From Myxococcus dinghuensis (GTDB lineage: Bacteria; Myxococcota; Myxococcia; Myxococcales; Myxococcaceae): 64,000 nt of DNA. Positions 1-9,172 of the stretch are shown piece after piece. Numbering within the stretch: the first letter of the stretch is position 1; each line of letters starts with the position of its first letter. The DNA is taken from assembly GCF_024198235.1 (NCBI RefSeq), contig NZ_JAKCFB010000001.1:496001-560000 (forward strand). Direction: 5' to 3'. Position numbers and translations under genes: made by a program. The notes beneath the pieces were generated by a model. The model ran no database searches, had not been told where the DNA came from, and worked only from the letters and a program-made list of their open reading frames with translations.

Positions 1-1
1 G

Positions 2-307
2 GACCTCAACCGCGCCGTCATGGTGGGGGCGTCGGCGCTGGGCGCGCTCGGCCTGCTGCTCGGGAGCCGGGACGGCGGCAGGTGGCGCGCGCTGGCCGGC
101 GTCGCCTGCGGGCTGCTGGTCCAGCACGCCGTCTTCGGCTTCGGTCCGCTGTCCGGGCCGCTGCGCGCGCTGGGCATCCGCACGCGCCGGGAGATCGACC
201 TGGAGAAGTTCGCCATCAAGGCGCTGCGCGGCGACTTCGAGCGAATCCCCAACGACGGAGGCCCCATGGCGCGCGCCAACGCGGCGCTCGTCGCGGCCCA
301 GTCCTGA
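2..307 (+). CDS. Hypothetical membrane-associated protein, C-terminal fragment
   Basis: The reading frame is open from base 2 to the TGA at 305-307, so this is the tail of a gene that begins before the window; an in-frame ATG at 20 exists but nothing marks it as the true start. The visible 101 residues contain a Gly/Ala/Leu-rich hydrophobic stretch compatible with one or two membrane helices, then a charged tail containing the segment EIDLEKFAIKAL. I do not recognise the family. It ends at a convergent hairpin (325-370) shared with the next gene. Function unknown. Confidence 0.55.
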   Translation, partial: DLNRAVMVGASALGALGLLLGSRDGGRWRALAGVACGLLVQHAVFGFGPLSGPLRALGIRTRREIDLEKFAIKALRGDFERIPNDGGPMARANAALVAAQS

Positions 308-324
308 GCGGCGCATTCCCCCCC

Positions 325-370
325 GCGAGCGTCCCTGCCCGGCACGGTGGGCGGGCAGGGGGGCGCTCGT
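325..370. terminator. Convergent hairpin terminator
   Basis: Left arm 325-341 (GCGAGCGTCCCTGCCCG) pairs with right arm 352-370 with one bulge; the loop is about 10 bases. It lies between two genes that end facing each other (307 and 382). There is no clear T run, as is common in very GC-rich genomes. Confidence 0.55.
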
Positions 371-381
371 GTCCGGCCTCG

Positions 382-3300
382 TCAGTGACGAGGTCCGGTG
401 TAGCCCCCGCCCACGGCCGGCATCAACGCGGGCGACATGGGCTGCGGCGCGGCGCCGCCACCGTTGGCTCCCGTGTTGCCCTGGTCGAAGAAGCCGTTGA
501 GGCCGGCGATGCCGAGCGAGAAGTTCGTCACCCAGCCAGGGTCCGGCTTCCCCTCCGGCGCGCCGATGTTGATGGGCCGGGCGAAGTGCAGGCGCAGGAG
601 CAGGGGGCCCAGCGCGACGTTGACGCCGATGGCCGCGTCGAGCACGCGGTGGTTCCACAGGTCCCTCGAACCATCTCCCACGCCGCCGAAGTCGAGGCCC
701 GCCACCGCCTCCAGGTCGCTGAGGAAGGCGACCCGGATGATGTCGTTGAGCGGGAGCTGCAGCTCCATGGTGGAGTAGAAGAAGTTGCGGCCGAGCAGCC
801 ACCTCTCGTCGCCGAAGTTCACGCCGCGCAGCGTGTCGAAGGACGACAGGAAGTAGGAGCGCGCGTAACGGCCGCCCAGCGTGGTCCCGGCGCCGCCGCG
901 CACGAAGACGTTCGTGCGGCCGTAGATGGGGAAGTAGCGCTCCACGTCCAGGCGCAGGTTGCCGTACGCCTCGTCGTCGAAGGGCTGCACGCCCACCGTC
1001 ACCTCCAGCAGCGCGGAGCTGCCCGACAGCGGGCCCGTGGCGTAGTGGTACTTCAGGCTGTCGTAGCCCACCTGGCCGCTGAGCTCGGTCTGGAACCGCA
1101 CCTTGCGGTTGCGCGCGTTCCACTGCGACAGCAGCTCCTGGTTGGCCAGGTTGCGCTCGGGGAAGAAGAGGTAGAACTCGGTCGGGTCGTCCAGGAAGTA
1201 CTTGGTGCCACCCAGGCTCAGGTCGCCTTGCAGGTACAGGAACGTGCTCAACGGATAGCGCATGCTGCCGAGCACGCCGAAGAAGCGCTCGCCGGACGTG
1301 AAGAAGACGGGCAGCCCCTTGAAGGTCTGGTCGTCGCGGAAGCGCAGCGACTGGAACAGACCCCCGCCCCACGTCGTGCGGCCCTCGTCGTTGATGTAGA
1401 GCAGGTATCCGTCCGTCAGGTCGAAGCTGCCGTACACCGCCAGGGTGAGGACGAACTGGTGGTCGCGCATGCGGTCGCTGGCCGCGGCGAACAACTGACC
1501 GACGAAGCCGCCTCCACCCGCGCCCGCGAAGCCGAAGATGGGACCGAACTCCAGGTTCTGCCGCGACAGCGGACGGTACGCCGTGGCGTCCGTCAGCGGC
1601 CGCACCGCCAGCGGGTTGGGAGGCTCGGGCGGAGGCTCCGGAGCCACGTCGAGCGCGAGCATGCGCGGCGGGCGCAGCACCGCGGGGCGGCGCTCACCGG
1701 AGACGTGGAACAACATCCACAGGCTGCCCTCCGGCCCCGGAGCGGGCTCGAAGACGCCGGTCGTCAGGTCCGTGCGGCGGACGATGCGGCCATCCGCCAT
1801 CAGCTCGTGCAGGTCGGAGCTGCTGTTGTTGAAGGCGGTGAAGAACACGCGGCCATCCGCGAGGGCCACCGGGTCCGCGTGGTCGCGCTCCTCGCTGGTC
1901 AGCCGCTCCACCTGTCGCGGCGCGTCCAGCTTCACGCGGAACAGGTTGAACATGCGGTGTGACGTCGCATCCGACGTGAAGATGATGCCGGACGGGCCCC
2001 AGGTGAGCTGACGCTCGGAGAACACGTCGTCGGTGAGCTGCAGCGGCTTGGCGTCGGTGCTGGCGTTCAGGTCGATGACGTAGATGTCCCGCAGGCCCTC
2101 GTCCTGGATGCCGATGAAGGCCACGTACCGCCCATCCGGGGAGATGGCGGGGGAGTACGCCGCCAGCAAGCCGTGCTTGTCGATGCGGTACGCCTTGCGC
2201 TCGCCCAGCTCGAGCTTCACCGACGTGCCCACCTCCCGGTCGATGCCGGTGCGGATGGGGTTGCGGCGCACGAGCACGTCGTTGGCGCGCTTCTCCGCGG
2301 AGTGGACGTAGTCCTGGACGTAGATGATGTCGCGCCCGGTGATTTCGGCGACGAAGGCCAGCTTGTCCTTGGACAACGCGAAGCTGCGTCCGGAGATGGG
2401 GTGCAGCGACTCCACGCCCGGCACACCGTCTCCAGCCACCTTCACCGTCTTGTCCGGCACGCGCGGGTCCATCAGGTACAGCCGGCTCTCGCCCGTCTCC
2501 GGGACGATGGTGCGCATCGCCAGCACCTGCCCGTCGGGCGAGGTGGTGAAGGACGTGATGTAGCCGGGCGCCTTGTCCAGGAGGTCCAGCGCCGGCGCGG
2601 ACTGCTCCGAACCCAGGTACGACTTGTACGCGCGGCGCTTCAGCCAGTTCTCGAAGCGCGCGGACAGGCGCTTGGGGTCGTCGCCCGTGAGCCGCTCCAG
2701 CAGTTCCTCGAACTTGAGCGACGGCGAATCCTTCGAGCCGCCCGCCAGCCGCGGCGACTCCTCGAGCACCCGCTGCGTGAAGCCCTTGCCGTACTCCTCC
2801 TCCATGAACGCCACGCGCACCTGGCCGACCTTGTAGATCCACAGGTAGCCGTAGGGGCCGGGGGAGAAGAAGTCGAGGAACGCGTAGCCCTTGTACAGGT
2901 CCGGGTTCACCAGCAGGTCGCGGACCAGCATCTCCGCCTCGGGGTCCATGCCTCGCTTGGCGTAGAACTCGGCGAGACCTTCGATGAACCACAGCGGCAT
3001 GGACTGGAGCGGGTCCCCGAACACCTTGGCCTGCTGGGCCACGGTGCGCGTCTTCTGGATGGTGAACTGGTGCGCCATCTCGTGGGTGCTGATCTCCTCG
3101 AAGAGGCGGTGGTCCCCCAGGTACGGCAGCGTGAGCTTCAGGTCCTCCGTGCTCGTGACACCCAGCGTCCCTTCCGACAGCGGGAAGAGGTTGGTCTGCA
3201 GGAACTCCTGGTAGCTGCTGTAGAGGATGTACGGGAACGTCTCGGTGGGGACGTACTGGAACTCGTTCACGAGGTAGCGGTACGCCTCCTCGATGAGCGG

Positions 3301-3873
3301 CGCGGCGCGCTCGGCGACCACGCGCTCGCGCTCGTAGAAGTAGAAGCGCACACCGCCCGCTTTCGTACCGAGCGACTTCGCGTACGTGTAGTTGAAGCCA
3401 CCGTCGCTCGTGCCGCCGTCCGCGGGCGTGTCGAACACGTTGCCCGCGAGCGAGGTGCCGCCGTCGCTGCCGCCATCACTGGCCAGCGCGCCCAGGCGTG
3501 GCGTGCCCGCGTCGTCATTCGCGCCGGCCACCGCGGCGGGCGTGCCCGCGTCCTCGGCGGTGGAGGGCAGGGCGGCCTGGGGACGTGCCTCGGGCGCCAG
3601 GCTGGAGGGGGGCGCGGCGGGGGTGCTCGCCTGCGGTTCGGTGGTGGGGGCGCCCGGAGGGGCACCGGGCGGCTGGTCGTGGGCGGTCCTGTCCGGCGGC
3701 TTGGCCTCACCGGTGGCCTCCGGGCCGACAAGGATGTCGACGTGCCGCCAGGCGAACTCGAAGCTGTTCACCGGGGTCTTGCCTGGCCGGCGCGGCACGA
3801 CGAAGACCTGGGCCAGCGCCAGCTCGGGTACGAGCATGGCCAGCGCGGCTGCGGCGAGGAGACGGGGGTTCAC
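382..3873 (-). CDS. Secreted zinc metallopeptidase fused to a beta-propeller and a C-terminal barrel domain
   Basis: About 1163 aa. The start chosen is the GTG at 3873: it follows AGAGGTGA by 5 bases and opens a clean signal peptide (VNPRLLAAAALAML...ALAQ). Residues about 45-170 are Pro/Ala/Gly/Asp-rich linker. A peptidase domain carries HEMAH (about 264-268), the HExxH zinc motif, followed by WFIEGLAEFY, the usual downstream Glu helix of the gluzincin/MA type. Next come propeller blades with SPDG motifs (SFTTSPDGQ, AISPDGRYVAF) as in TolB/WD40-like proteins. The last ~330 residues are aromatic-rich alternating strands ending in a surface-antigen/BamA-like pattern. I infer an outer-membrane-anchored protease; the substrate is unknown. 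It converges on the fragment at 307 and is divergent from the lipoprotein at 4066. Confidence 0.75.
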   Translation of the reverse strand: MNPRLLAAAALAMLVPELALAQVFVVPRRPGKTPVNSFEFAWRHVDILVGPEATGEAKPPDRTAHDQPPGAPPGAPTTEPQASTPAAPPSSLAPEARPQAALPSTAEDAGTPAAVAGANDDAGTPRLGALASDGGSDGGTSLAGNVFDTPADGGTSDGGFNYTYAKSLGTKAGGVRFYFYERERVVAERAAPLIEEAYRYLVNEFQYVPTETFPYILYSSYQEFLQTNLFPLSEGTLGVTSTEDLKLTLPYLGDHRLFEEISTHEMAHQFTIQKTRTVAQQAKVFGDPLQSMPLWFIEGLAEFYAKRGMDPEAEMLVRDLLVNPDLYKGYAFLDFFSPGPYGYLWIYKVGQVRVAFMEEEYGKGFTQRVLEESPRLAGGSKDSPSLKFEELLERLTGDDPKRLSARFENWLKRRAYKSYLGSEQSAPALDLLDKAPGYITSFTTSPDGQVLAMRTIVPETGESRLYLMDPRVPDKTVKVAGDGVPGVESLHPISGRSFALSKDKLAFVAEITGRDIIYVQDYVHSAEKRANDVLVRRNPIRTGIDREVGTSVKLELGERKAYRIDKHGLLAAYSPAISPDGRYVAFIGIQDEGLRDIYVIDLNASTDAKPLQLTDDVFSERQLTWGPSGIIFTSDATSHRMFNLFRVKLDAPRQVERLTSEERDHADPVALADGRVFFTAFNNSSSDLHELMADGRIVRRTDLTTGVFEPAPGPEGSLWMLFHVSGERRPAVLRPPRMLALDVAPEPPPEPPNPLAVRPLTDATAYRPLSRQNLEFGPIFGFAGAGGGGFVGQLFAAASDRMRDHQFVLTLAVYGSFDLTDGYLLYINDEGRTTWGGGLFQSLRFRDDQTFKGLPVFFTSGERFFGVLGSMRYPLSTFLYLQGDLSLGGTKYFLDDPTEFYLFFPERNLANQELLSQWNARNRKVRFQTELSGQVGYDSLKYHYATGPLSGSSALLEVTVGVQPFDDEAYGNLRLDVERYFPIYGRTNVFVRGGAGTTLGGRYARSYFLSSFDTLRGVNFGDERWLLGRNFFYSTMELQLPLNDIIRVAFLSDLEAVAGLDFGGVGDGSRDLWNHRVLDAAIGVNVALGPLLLRLHFARPINIGAPEGKPDPGWVTNFSLGIAGLNGFFDQGNTGANGGGAAPQPMSPALMPAVGGGYTGPRH

Positions 3874-3923
3874 GGGGGTCACCTCTTGGGTGGTAGGCGA
3901 GCGAGGCAGGGACTTCTGGGGAG

Positions 3924-3943
3924 GCTCGCTCCGGGGAGCGAGC
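3924..3943. repeat. Perfect 9-bp inverted repeat between divergent genes
   Basis: GCTCGCTCC at 3924-3932 and GGAGCGAGC at 3935-3943, separated by two bases. It lies in the shared upstream region of the divergent genes starting at 3873 and 4066. It could be an operator or a leader hairpin of the minus-strand gene; the sequence alone does not decide. Confidence 0.35.
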
Positions 3944-4065
3944 GTACACAAGCGCCTGGTTTATTTCCTTCGGTTTACTTGCCGGGCGGGGGTCGTTCGT
4001 GCCCGCCCTCCGGGGAAGAGAGTAGGGCTTTCGTTGAGTGCCGACGCCCGGTATGGATGCGGGCC

Positions 4066-5520
4066 ATGAGACGCTTCTTCGTACTGAGCAGCACGCTGGT
4101 CCTGGTCCTGGGCTGCGGCAAGGATGACAACTCCAAAGACAAGCGGGAGTGTCATGTCGAAGCCATCAACCTGTCCTCTTGTCAGCGTTCGACGCTCGCG
4201 GGCGTTCAGCCCACGGGCGTGTGGAACGTGAACGTCGAGCTGTCGGACGGAAGCGGCTCCGCGGGTGCGTTCAAGTTGTCGGGCGCGGGTGGGACCGGGG
4301 CGAAGGTGCTGGGGCTGGCGGTGACGGACCAGCAGATCTCCCAGGACACCGTGTATCTGGCCAGCGACGTGATGGACACGTACGACCGCACGCTGCGTTT
4401 CGCCTTCGCGGCGTGCGAGGCGGATGGCGCGGGGAAGATGACCGGTGTGTTCCGTCGCTGCGTCGACGGTTCCATGGACCTGCAGGGCACGTTCGAGGCG
4501 ATGCGTGTCGGTCGCAACGGCGAGGAGACGGAGGCCTCGGGTGTGGAGCTGGTGGGTGAGGCCGCGCTGACGGCGGGCGCGGCGCGCGCGGTGGCGGTCG
4601 CTGGGGGCTATGCGTACCTCGCGGCCGGCACGGAGGGGCTCCTGGTCTATGACGTGAGCAACCCCGCGCAGCCGACGAGGGTGGCGACGGCCAAGCCCTC
4701 CGACGACGCGTACAACGACCTGCTCGTGCGGGGCTCGACGCTGTACGTGGCCAGCCAGAAGGTGGGCGTCGTGGTGTTCGACGTGACGGATCCGAAGGCG
4801 CCCGCGCGCGTCCGCTCGGTGCCGGACACGTCGGTGGCCCTGGCGACCACCTCGCTGGCGATCGACGGGAACACCCTCTACGCCGCGTCGTCCTCGCCCA
4901 ATGGCGAGGTGCTCATCTTCGACCTGACGACGGTGACCCAGCCCAAGCTCATCGACCGGTACTACGTCGACGGCGCGCTGCCCGCCAACGGCGAACTCCC
5001 GATGGACGTCGCGGTGCTGAACAACCGCTTGTACGTGAGCAACTGGACGTTCGGTCTCTCGGTGTCGGACGCGACCAACCCGGCGGATCCGAAGCTGCTG
5101 GGGCGCTTCGCGGGGAGCACCTCTCGCACCGCGACGGTGGGGGTGATCAACGGTCGCACGTACGCCTTCGACGCGGGTGAGGACTGGGGCGCGCACGTGA
5201 GCGTGCTCGACGTGGGCAACGCGGCGAGCGTGCTCCAGGTGGGTGGGTTCAGCATCCGTCCGCAGGTCTCCATCGCGACGGCGACGCTGTCGGGCACGAA
5301 GCTGTATGTGGCGTACTACCAGGACGGCCTGCGGGTGCTGGACGTGAGCAACCCGAGCATGCCGCGGCAGGTGGGGTACTACAACAGTTGGCGTGAGGCG
5401 GACACGGGGCGCGGCCTGTCGTTCTTCGAGGGCCTGAGCAACATCACCGTTCCCGGCGACGGCTACATCTACGCGACGGAGACGTCGCGTGGCCTGATGA
5501 TCTTCCGCGAGACGAACTGA
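4066..5520 (+). CDS. LVIVD-repeat beta-propeller lipoprotein
   Basis: 484 aa from the ATG at 4066; another ATG at 4057 would add three residues. The N-terminus MRRFFVLSSTLVLVLGC is a lipoprotein signal with lipobox LVLGC, so the mature protein is lipid-anchored. After a ~150-aa Cys-containing N-terminal domain come about seven LVIVD-type blades with the pattern YLAAG..GLLVYDVSNP, YVASQ..VVVFDVTDP, YVAYY..LRVLDVSNP. These blades form a propeller usually used for binding, with no known catalytic motif. Probably a surface or periplasmic binding lipoprotein; ligand unknown. It converges on the gene at 5563 through a perfect hairpin. Confidence 0.75.
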   Translation: MRRFFVLSSTLVLVLGCGKDDNSKDKRECHVEAINLSSCQRSTLAGVQPTGVWNVNVELSDGSGSAGAFKLSGAGGTGAKVLGLAVTDQQISQDTVYLASDVMDTYDRTLRFAFAACEADGAGKMTGVFRRCVDGSMDLQGTFEAMRVGRNGEETEASGVELVGEAALTAGAARAVAVAGGYAYLAAGTEGLLVYDVSNPAQPTRVATAKPSDDAYNDLLVRGSTLYVASQKVGVVVFDVTDPKAPARVRSVPDTSVALATTSLAIDGNTLYAASSSPNGEVLIFDLTTVTQPKLIDRYYVDGALPANGELPMDVAVLNNRLYVSNWTFGLSVSDATNPADPKLLGRFAGSTSRTATVGVINGRTYAFDAGEDWGAHVSVLDVGNAASVLQVGGFSIRPQVSIATATLSGTKLYVAYYQDGLRVLDVSNPSMPRQVGYYNSWREADTGRGLSFFEGLSNITVPGDGYIYATETSRGLMIFRETN

Positions 5521-5527
5521 AGAAGGC

Positions 5528-5553
5528 GGGGCGCCTCGCGGAAGAGGCGCCCC
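5528..5553. terminator. Convergent hairpin terminator
   Basis: Perfect 10-bp stem GGGGCGCCTC (5528-5537) and GAGGCGCCCC (5544-5553) with the 6-base loop GCGGAA. It starts 7 bases after the stop of the lipoprotein gene and ends 10 bases before the stop of the facing gene, so it can serve both. Confidence 0.7.
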
Positions 5554-5562
5554 GGTGCGGGC

Positions 5563-7347
5563 TCAGGGGTTGAGCAGGGAGTTGCCGGTCCCGGACCTGC
5601 CCAGGGTGGCGCCGCGCGCCTGGGCGAGCTCGTAGCCCGCGTTCTGGAGGGCGAGTCGCGCGGCGTAGGTGTCGCTGCGGCCCGCGGCGTCTCGAGCGAG
5701 GTTGAGCTGGGCGCGGGCGCGGTCGGCGTGGACGATGACGCTGCCCTGACCGTACTGCGCGGCGCTGTCGCGGATGTTGGCGAAGGCGCTGTCGGCGATA
5801 TCGAGCGCGTTGTCGACGTCGTCCTCCCCCTGCTGGAGCGCGGCATCCGCGGCGAGCATCCATTCGCCGGCGGCCTGGAGGTCGGAGAGTCGGCCCTGCC
5901 GGGCGGTCTCCGTCTCTGCGGCGCGTTCGCCGAAGGTGTCGACCTGTTGCTGGGTGGCTTGCGAGTACTGGTCGAGCTGCTCGTTCCGGGCCTTCTGCTC
6001 CGCCTCCATCTGCTCCACCTGGGTGCGCAGCCGTTTCAGTTCGGCCTCTTGTTGAGAGGTGGTGTCGCCCGTCGCGGCGGGCTCGGCGCCGCCGAAGCCC
6101 ACGTTGGCGTTCGTGCTCGTCGTGGAGGCGGAGCCGGCCCCCCCCGTGCCATTCCCGTTCTCCGGCGTGGAGGTGTTTCCGCTCGGGGCCGCGGAGGTGC
6201 CCGCGTTCCCCGTGTCGTTCGGAGACGTGGAGGACGCCGGCTGCTGCGTCGACCCCGAGCCACCCGTGCCATTGGTGTCCGAGGACGGTGCACTCTGCTG
6301 AGACGCCCCCGAGCCGCCGGTGGCACTCGTATCCGAGGACGGAGCGCCCTGCTGAGTCGACCCCGAGCCGCCGGTGGCACTCGTATCCGAGGACGGAGCA
6401 CTCTGCTGAGACGCCCCCGAGCCGCCTGTGCCACTCATGTCCGAGGACGAAGCGCCCTGCGGTGCCGCCCCCGACCCGCCGGTGCCGTTCGTGTCGTACG
6501 GTGCGGAGGGCGAACCGCTCGTGTCCGAGGGTGAAGCGCTCTGCTGAGTCGACCCTGCGCTGCCCGTGTCGTTAGTATCCGAGGACGAAGCGCCTTGTTG
6601 TGAGGTGCCCGCGCCACCGACGCTGGTCTGATCGGCGGACGTGCTGTTCGATGTGCCGGTGCCGTCGGTGTTGCCCTGGTCGTTCGACGTGCCGTACTGC
6701 GCGCCTCCGCCCGTTCCGGCAGCGGGGGCAGGGGTGCCCGCGGGAGGTCCCTGTTGCGCCGCGCTGATGTCGTCCGTCTCCCCGGTGTCCGAGTCGCTGG
6801 GGGGAACGTCCGGATAACCCTCCGCCGGGCCCTCGGCTTCGGAGGTCGCGGCGTAGGGAGACGTGTAGCCGGAGGCCGTCTCGTCACCCGTGCCGGTCTC
6901 GGCTGGAGACGGGTACGAGTTCGAAGTGGGGTAGGCCTCGGTCGGGAGCGGCTGTTGCCCCGTCCCCGCGTACCCTCCGCCTCCAGTCGCCTCCTCGGAG
7001 CCCTGCGCCGAGCGGGCCTCGTTCGCCGAGGGAATGGGCGAATAGACGGGGTAGGTCTCCTCGACGGCGACATCGCCGGAGCTGGCGGGGGCATCACCGT
7101 TCGGGAGCACCGGGGTGATGTTGTAGTAGGGGCCGCCGGCGTAGGGGGCGGCGGATTCGCCTCCCTGGAGCGTGTAGTTGGGCGGCAGCCAGGCGCCTTC
7201 CGCCTCCTCGGCGGCCTGCTGGTTCGCGTTGCGAAGCGCTGTCGCCGCCGGGTCGCGATTGTTCGGATCCAGCGGCGAGGGATAGGTCGTCTGCCCCGAG
7301 ACCTGTCCGAGGCTCAAACCAGCGGCGAGGGCAATCCACGGTGACAT
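5563..7347 (-). CDS. Secreted Gly/Ser/Thr/Gln-rich repeat protein with a coiled-coil C-terminus
   Basis: 594 aa from the ATG at 7347 (MSPWIALAAGLSLGQVSGQ, a short signal-like segment). Residues about 30-240 are Tyr/Pro/Ser/Gly-rich. Residues about 240-390 are degenerate 18-aa repeats of the form GGSGSTQQGAPSSDTSAT. Then comes a coiled coil starting at EAELKRLRTQVEQMEAEQK, and an Ala-rich helical tail that resembles the DUF4398-type helical domain (…DRARAQLNLARDAA…LALQNAGYELAQARG). Function unknown; the composition suggests an envelope or extracellular-matrix linker protein. The repeat block is a likely site of length variation. It stands alone between the hairpins at 5528 and 7463. Confidence 0.6.
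   Translation of the reverse strand: MSPWIALAAGLSLGQVSGQTTYPSPLDPNNRDPAATALRNANQQAAEEAEGAWLPPNYTLQGGESAAPYAGGPYYNITPVLPNGDAPASSGDVAVEETYPVYSPIPSANEARSAQGSEEATGGGGYAGTGQQPLPTEAYPTSNSYPSPAETGTGDETASGYTSPYAATSEAEGPAEGYPDVPPSDSDTGETDDISAAQQGPPAGTPAPAAGTGGGAQYGTSNDQGNTDGTGTSNSTSADQTSVGGAGTSQQGASSSDTNDTGSAGSTQQSASPSDTSGSPSAPYDTNGTGGSGAAPQGASSSDMSGTGGSGASQQSAPSSDTSATGGSGSTQQGAPSSDTSATGGSGASQQSAPSSDTNGTGGSGSTQQPASSTSPNDTGNAGTSAAPSGNTSTPENGNGTGGAGSASTTSTNANVGFGGAEPAATGDTTSQQEAELKRLRTQVEQMEAEQKARNEQLDQYSQATQQQVDTFGERAAETETARQGRLSDLQAAGEWMLAADAALQQGEDDVDNALDIADSAFANIRDSAAQYGQGSVIVHADRARAQLNLARDAAGRSDTYAARLALQNAGYELAQARGATLGRSGTGNSLLNP
6180..6625 (-). repeat. Degenerate 54-bp coding tandem repeats (18-aa unit)
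   Basis: Seven to eight imperfect copies of an 18-residue unit (consensus GGSGxxQQxAPSSDTSAT) lie inside the Gly/Ser-rich protein. The middle copies are the most alike; for example GAPSSDTSATG and SAPSSDTNGTG alternate. Boundaries are approximate. Confidence 0.65.
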
Positions 7348-7462
7348 GTCGCAAGGGTGTTCACTCCTGGATTCTCCGGCACCTCGCAGCGCGGGATGGC
7401 GCTCGACGGGCTGCTCGGGGGCCAGCCCGTCCCCGGGCGCTCGATCTCCCCGAACGCGACGA

Positions 7463-7492
7463 GGCCGCGCCCCCCGAGAGGGAAGCGCGGCC
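7463..7492 (-). terminator. Hairpin downstream of the envelope-transport operon
   Basis: GGCCGCGC (7463-7470) pairs perfectly with GCGCGGCC (7485-7492) around a 14-base loop. It lies 28 bases beyond the stop codon of the last gene (7520) of the long minus-strand operon. There is no T run, so the call is tentative. Confidence 0.4.
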
Positions 7493-7519
7493 CCATGCGA
7501 TGCATCCACTTCCGCGGCG

Positions 7520-9172
7520 TCAGATGGCGATGCGAAGTCCCGCGCCCAGCTCGAACGTCGGCACCGACAACGAGTACCCCGGAATCGTCAGGTTGTCGTT
7601 GATCCGCCGCTCCGGTACGGAGAAGCCACCGAAGCGGAACTCGCCGCCCTCGTGTCCGTAGTGCACGGCGCCGTACGCCTCGACGGTGAGATAGCTCAGC
7701 ACCCGGTGCGTCATGTTGAGCCGGGTGATGTACGACTTGTCCGAGAGGTTCGAGAGGGTGAAGACGTTGAAGCTCGTCCGCTCGAGCGAGCCCGGTCGGT
7801 CGAGGAAGAGATACAGCGCGCCATAGTGGCGCCCCGCGTACAGCGGCTGGAACGCGTTCTGGTAGAGCAGGAACGGATAGCCGATGGCGCTGGTGTAGCC
7901 CGTCGAGTTGTAGAAGTACTCGAGCCCCAGCACCGCGACGTCGTTCTCCCCATACTTCAGGCTGTAGCTGACGCCACCGGTGACCTGCGGCGTGAGCCCC
8001 GAGGGGAAGTACTCCTCCACCTGGGCCGGCTCCGTGATGATGTCATCGACGGTGGCGCCCTCCGGGAGCCGGTACAGCGGGCTGTCGGTGCTGTTCTTGA
8101 GCGCGAGCTCGCCGTAGACGTCCACCGGCCCGAGCGCCGACGACAGGTCGAAGCCGAAGCGCGGCTTGCGGTCGCGCTGGGCCACGGCGCTGAGGCCCAG
8201 CTCCGCGGGGCCCAGGACGACCTCCGCGCGCAGGGCTCCGCCGATGCGGCCGAGGCTGTTGACGGGCTTCTCCGCCGGAGCGTTCGTGGGATTGCCCGCG
8301 TTGTCGATGAGCGCGCCCGAGTCCGAGCTCAGCTCGTCCAGCACGGCGATGGCGTAGACGTTCCATCCCCGGGCCTCCCAGGGGACGTGGGCCTTCACCA
8401 TGTAGACGCCCGTGCGCAGGTCCACGAAGGCGAGCGGGTTGCGCCGCTGGGGAGACAGGAAGTCGGTCGGGTTCCAGATCTGCCCCGTGCCCCACTTCAC
8501 GTGCTGCTTGCCCACCGTGAGGAAGACGGTCCGGTCGATGTCGAAGCGCAGCCAGGCCTGGTCCAGCAGGACGCGCGGGTTGGCGGTGGCGGGCAGGCCC
8601 GCGGCCGTCACGCCTGCGGAGGAGATGGTCGGGTCGTAGCTGAGCCGGCCCACCACGAACCCCCGGAGGCGGTCGGTGGGGCGCGCGTCGAAGTAGCCGT
8701 CCACCAGGGTGGGGGCCGCGAAGTTGGTGTCGCCGAAGGACGAGTCCCGCGTCGCCGCCGCGTAGCCGCGCAGGTAGAACTGGCCGCCGATCTTCAGCGG
8801 GTCATCCACCGCCTCCTCGGAGTCGAAGGCGCTGCGGGTCATCGGCCCGGACAGGGCCTCCGTGTCGCGGTCCCCGGGCTCGGGTGGGGGCACGACCAGC
8901 GCGGGCTGCTGCCGCGCGGCCTCTCCCGCCGCGTGGGCGTCCGCGCCCTTCGCCTCGTCGCCCCCGAAGAGGTCCTCTTCGCTGGGGCGGTTCGGCGCGG
9001 CCGGCTCGCCCTGGGAGGGCTCCGCGGAGGAGGGCGTGTCCCCCTGCGCGGGCTTCTCGTCGCCTCCACCGAAGAGGGCGTCCTCGTCCGGGCGCGCGGC
9101 CTGCGCGAGCGTGGGCGGGGCGACGAGGGCCGCGGCCAGCGCCGCGGCCAACGTGAGGGTGCGGGGGGTCAT
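7520..9172 (-). CDS. Outer-membrane beta-barrel protein of an ABC/LolA-like export operon
   Basis: 550 aa with signal peptide MTPRTLTLAAALAAALVAPPTLAQA. After it come two short acidic repeats (DEDALFGGGDE and SEEDLFGGDEA). The rest is alternating amphipathic strands including VGKQHVKWGTGQIWNPTDFL, a pattern I associate with DUF1302/alginate-export-like barrels, and a C-terminus ending LGAGLRIAI. Its ATG overlaps the stop of the LolA-like gene (ATGA), so it is translationally coupled as the last gene of a six-gene operon. I infer that it is the outer-membrane end of the export path whose ABC motor and periplasmic carrier are encoded just upstream. The cargo is unknown. Confidence 0.7.
   Translation of the reverse strand: MTPRTLTLAAALAAALVAPPTLAQAARPDEDALFGGGDEKPAQGDTPSSAEPSQGEPAAPNRPSEEDLFGGDEAKGADAHAAGEAARQQPALVVPPPEPGDRDTEALSGPMTRSAFDSEEAVDDPLKIGGQFYLRGYAAATRDSSFGDTNFAAPTLVDGYFDARPTDRLRGFVVGRLSYDPTISSAGVTAAGLPATANPRVLLDQAWLRFDIDRTVFLTVGKQHVKWGTGQIWNPTDFLSPQRRNPLAFVDLRTGVYMVKAHVPWEARGWNVYAIAVLDELSSDSGALIDNAGNPTNAPAEKPVNSLGRIGGALRAEVVLGPAELGLSAVAQRDRKPRFGFDLSSALGPVDVYGELALKNSTDSPLYRLPEGATVDDIITEPAQVEEYFPSGLTPQVTGGVSYSLKYGENDVAVLGLEYFYNSTGYTSAIGYPFLLYQNAFQPLYAGRHYGALYLFLDRPGSLERTSFNVFTLSNLSDKSYITRLNMTHRVLSYLTVEAYGAVHYGHEGGEFRFGGFSVPERRINDNLTIPGYSLSVPTFELGAGLRIAI

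Noticed and set aside
2173..4065. Long plus-strand extension upstream of the LVIVD lipoprotein
   Set aside because: The true start is at the lipoprotein signal near 4066; the upstream part is antisense to the metallopeptidase gene.
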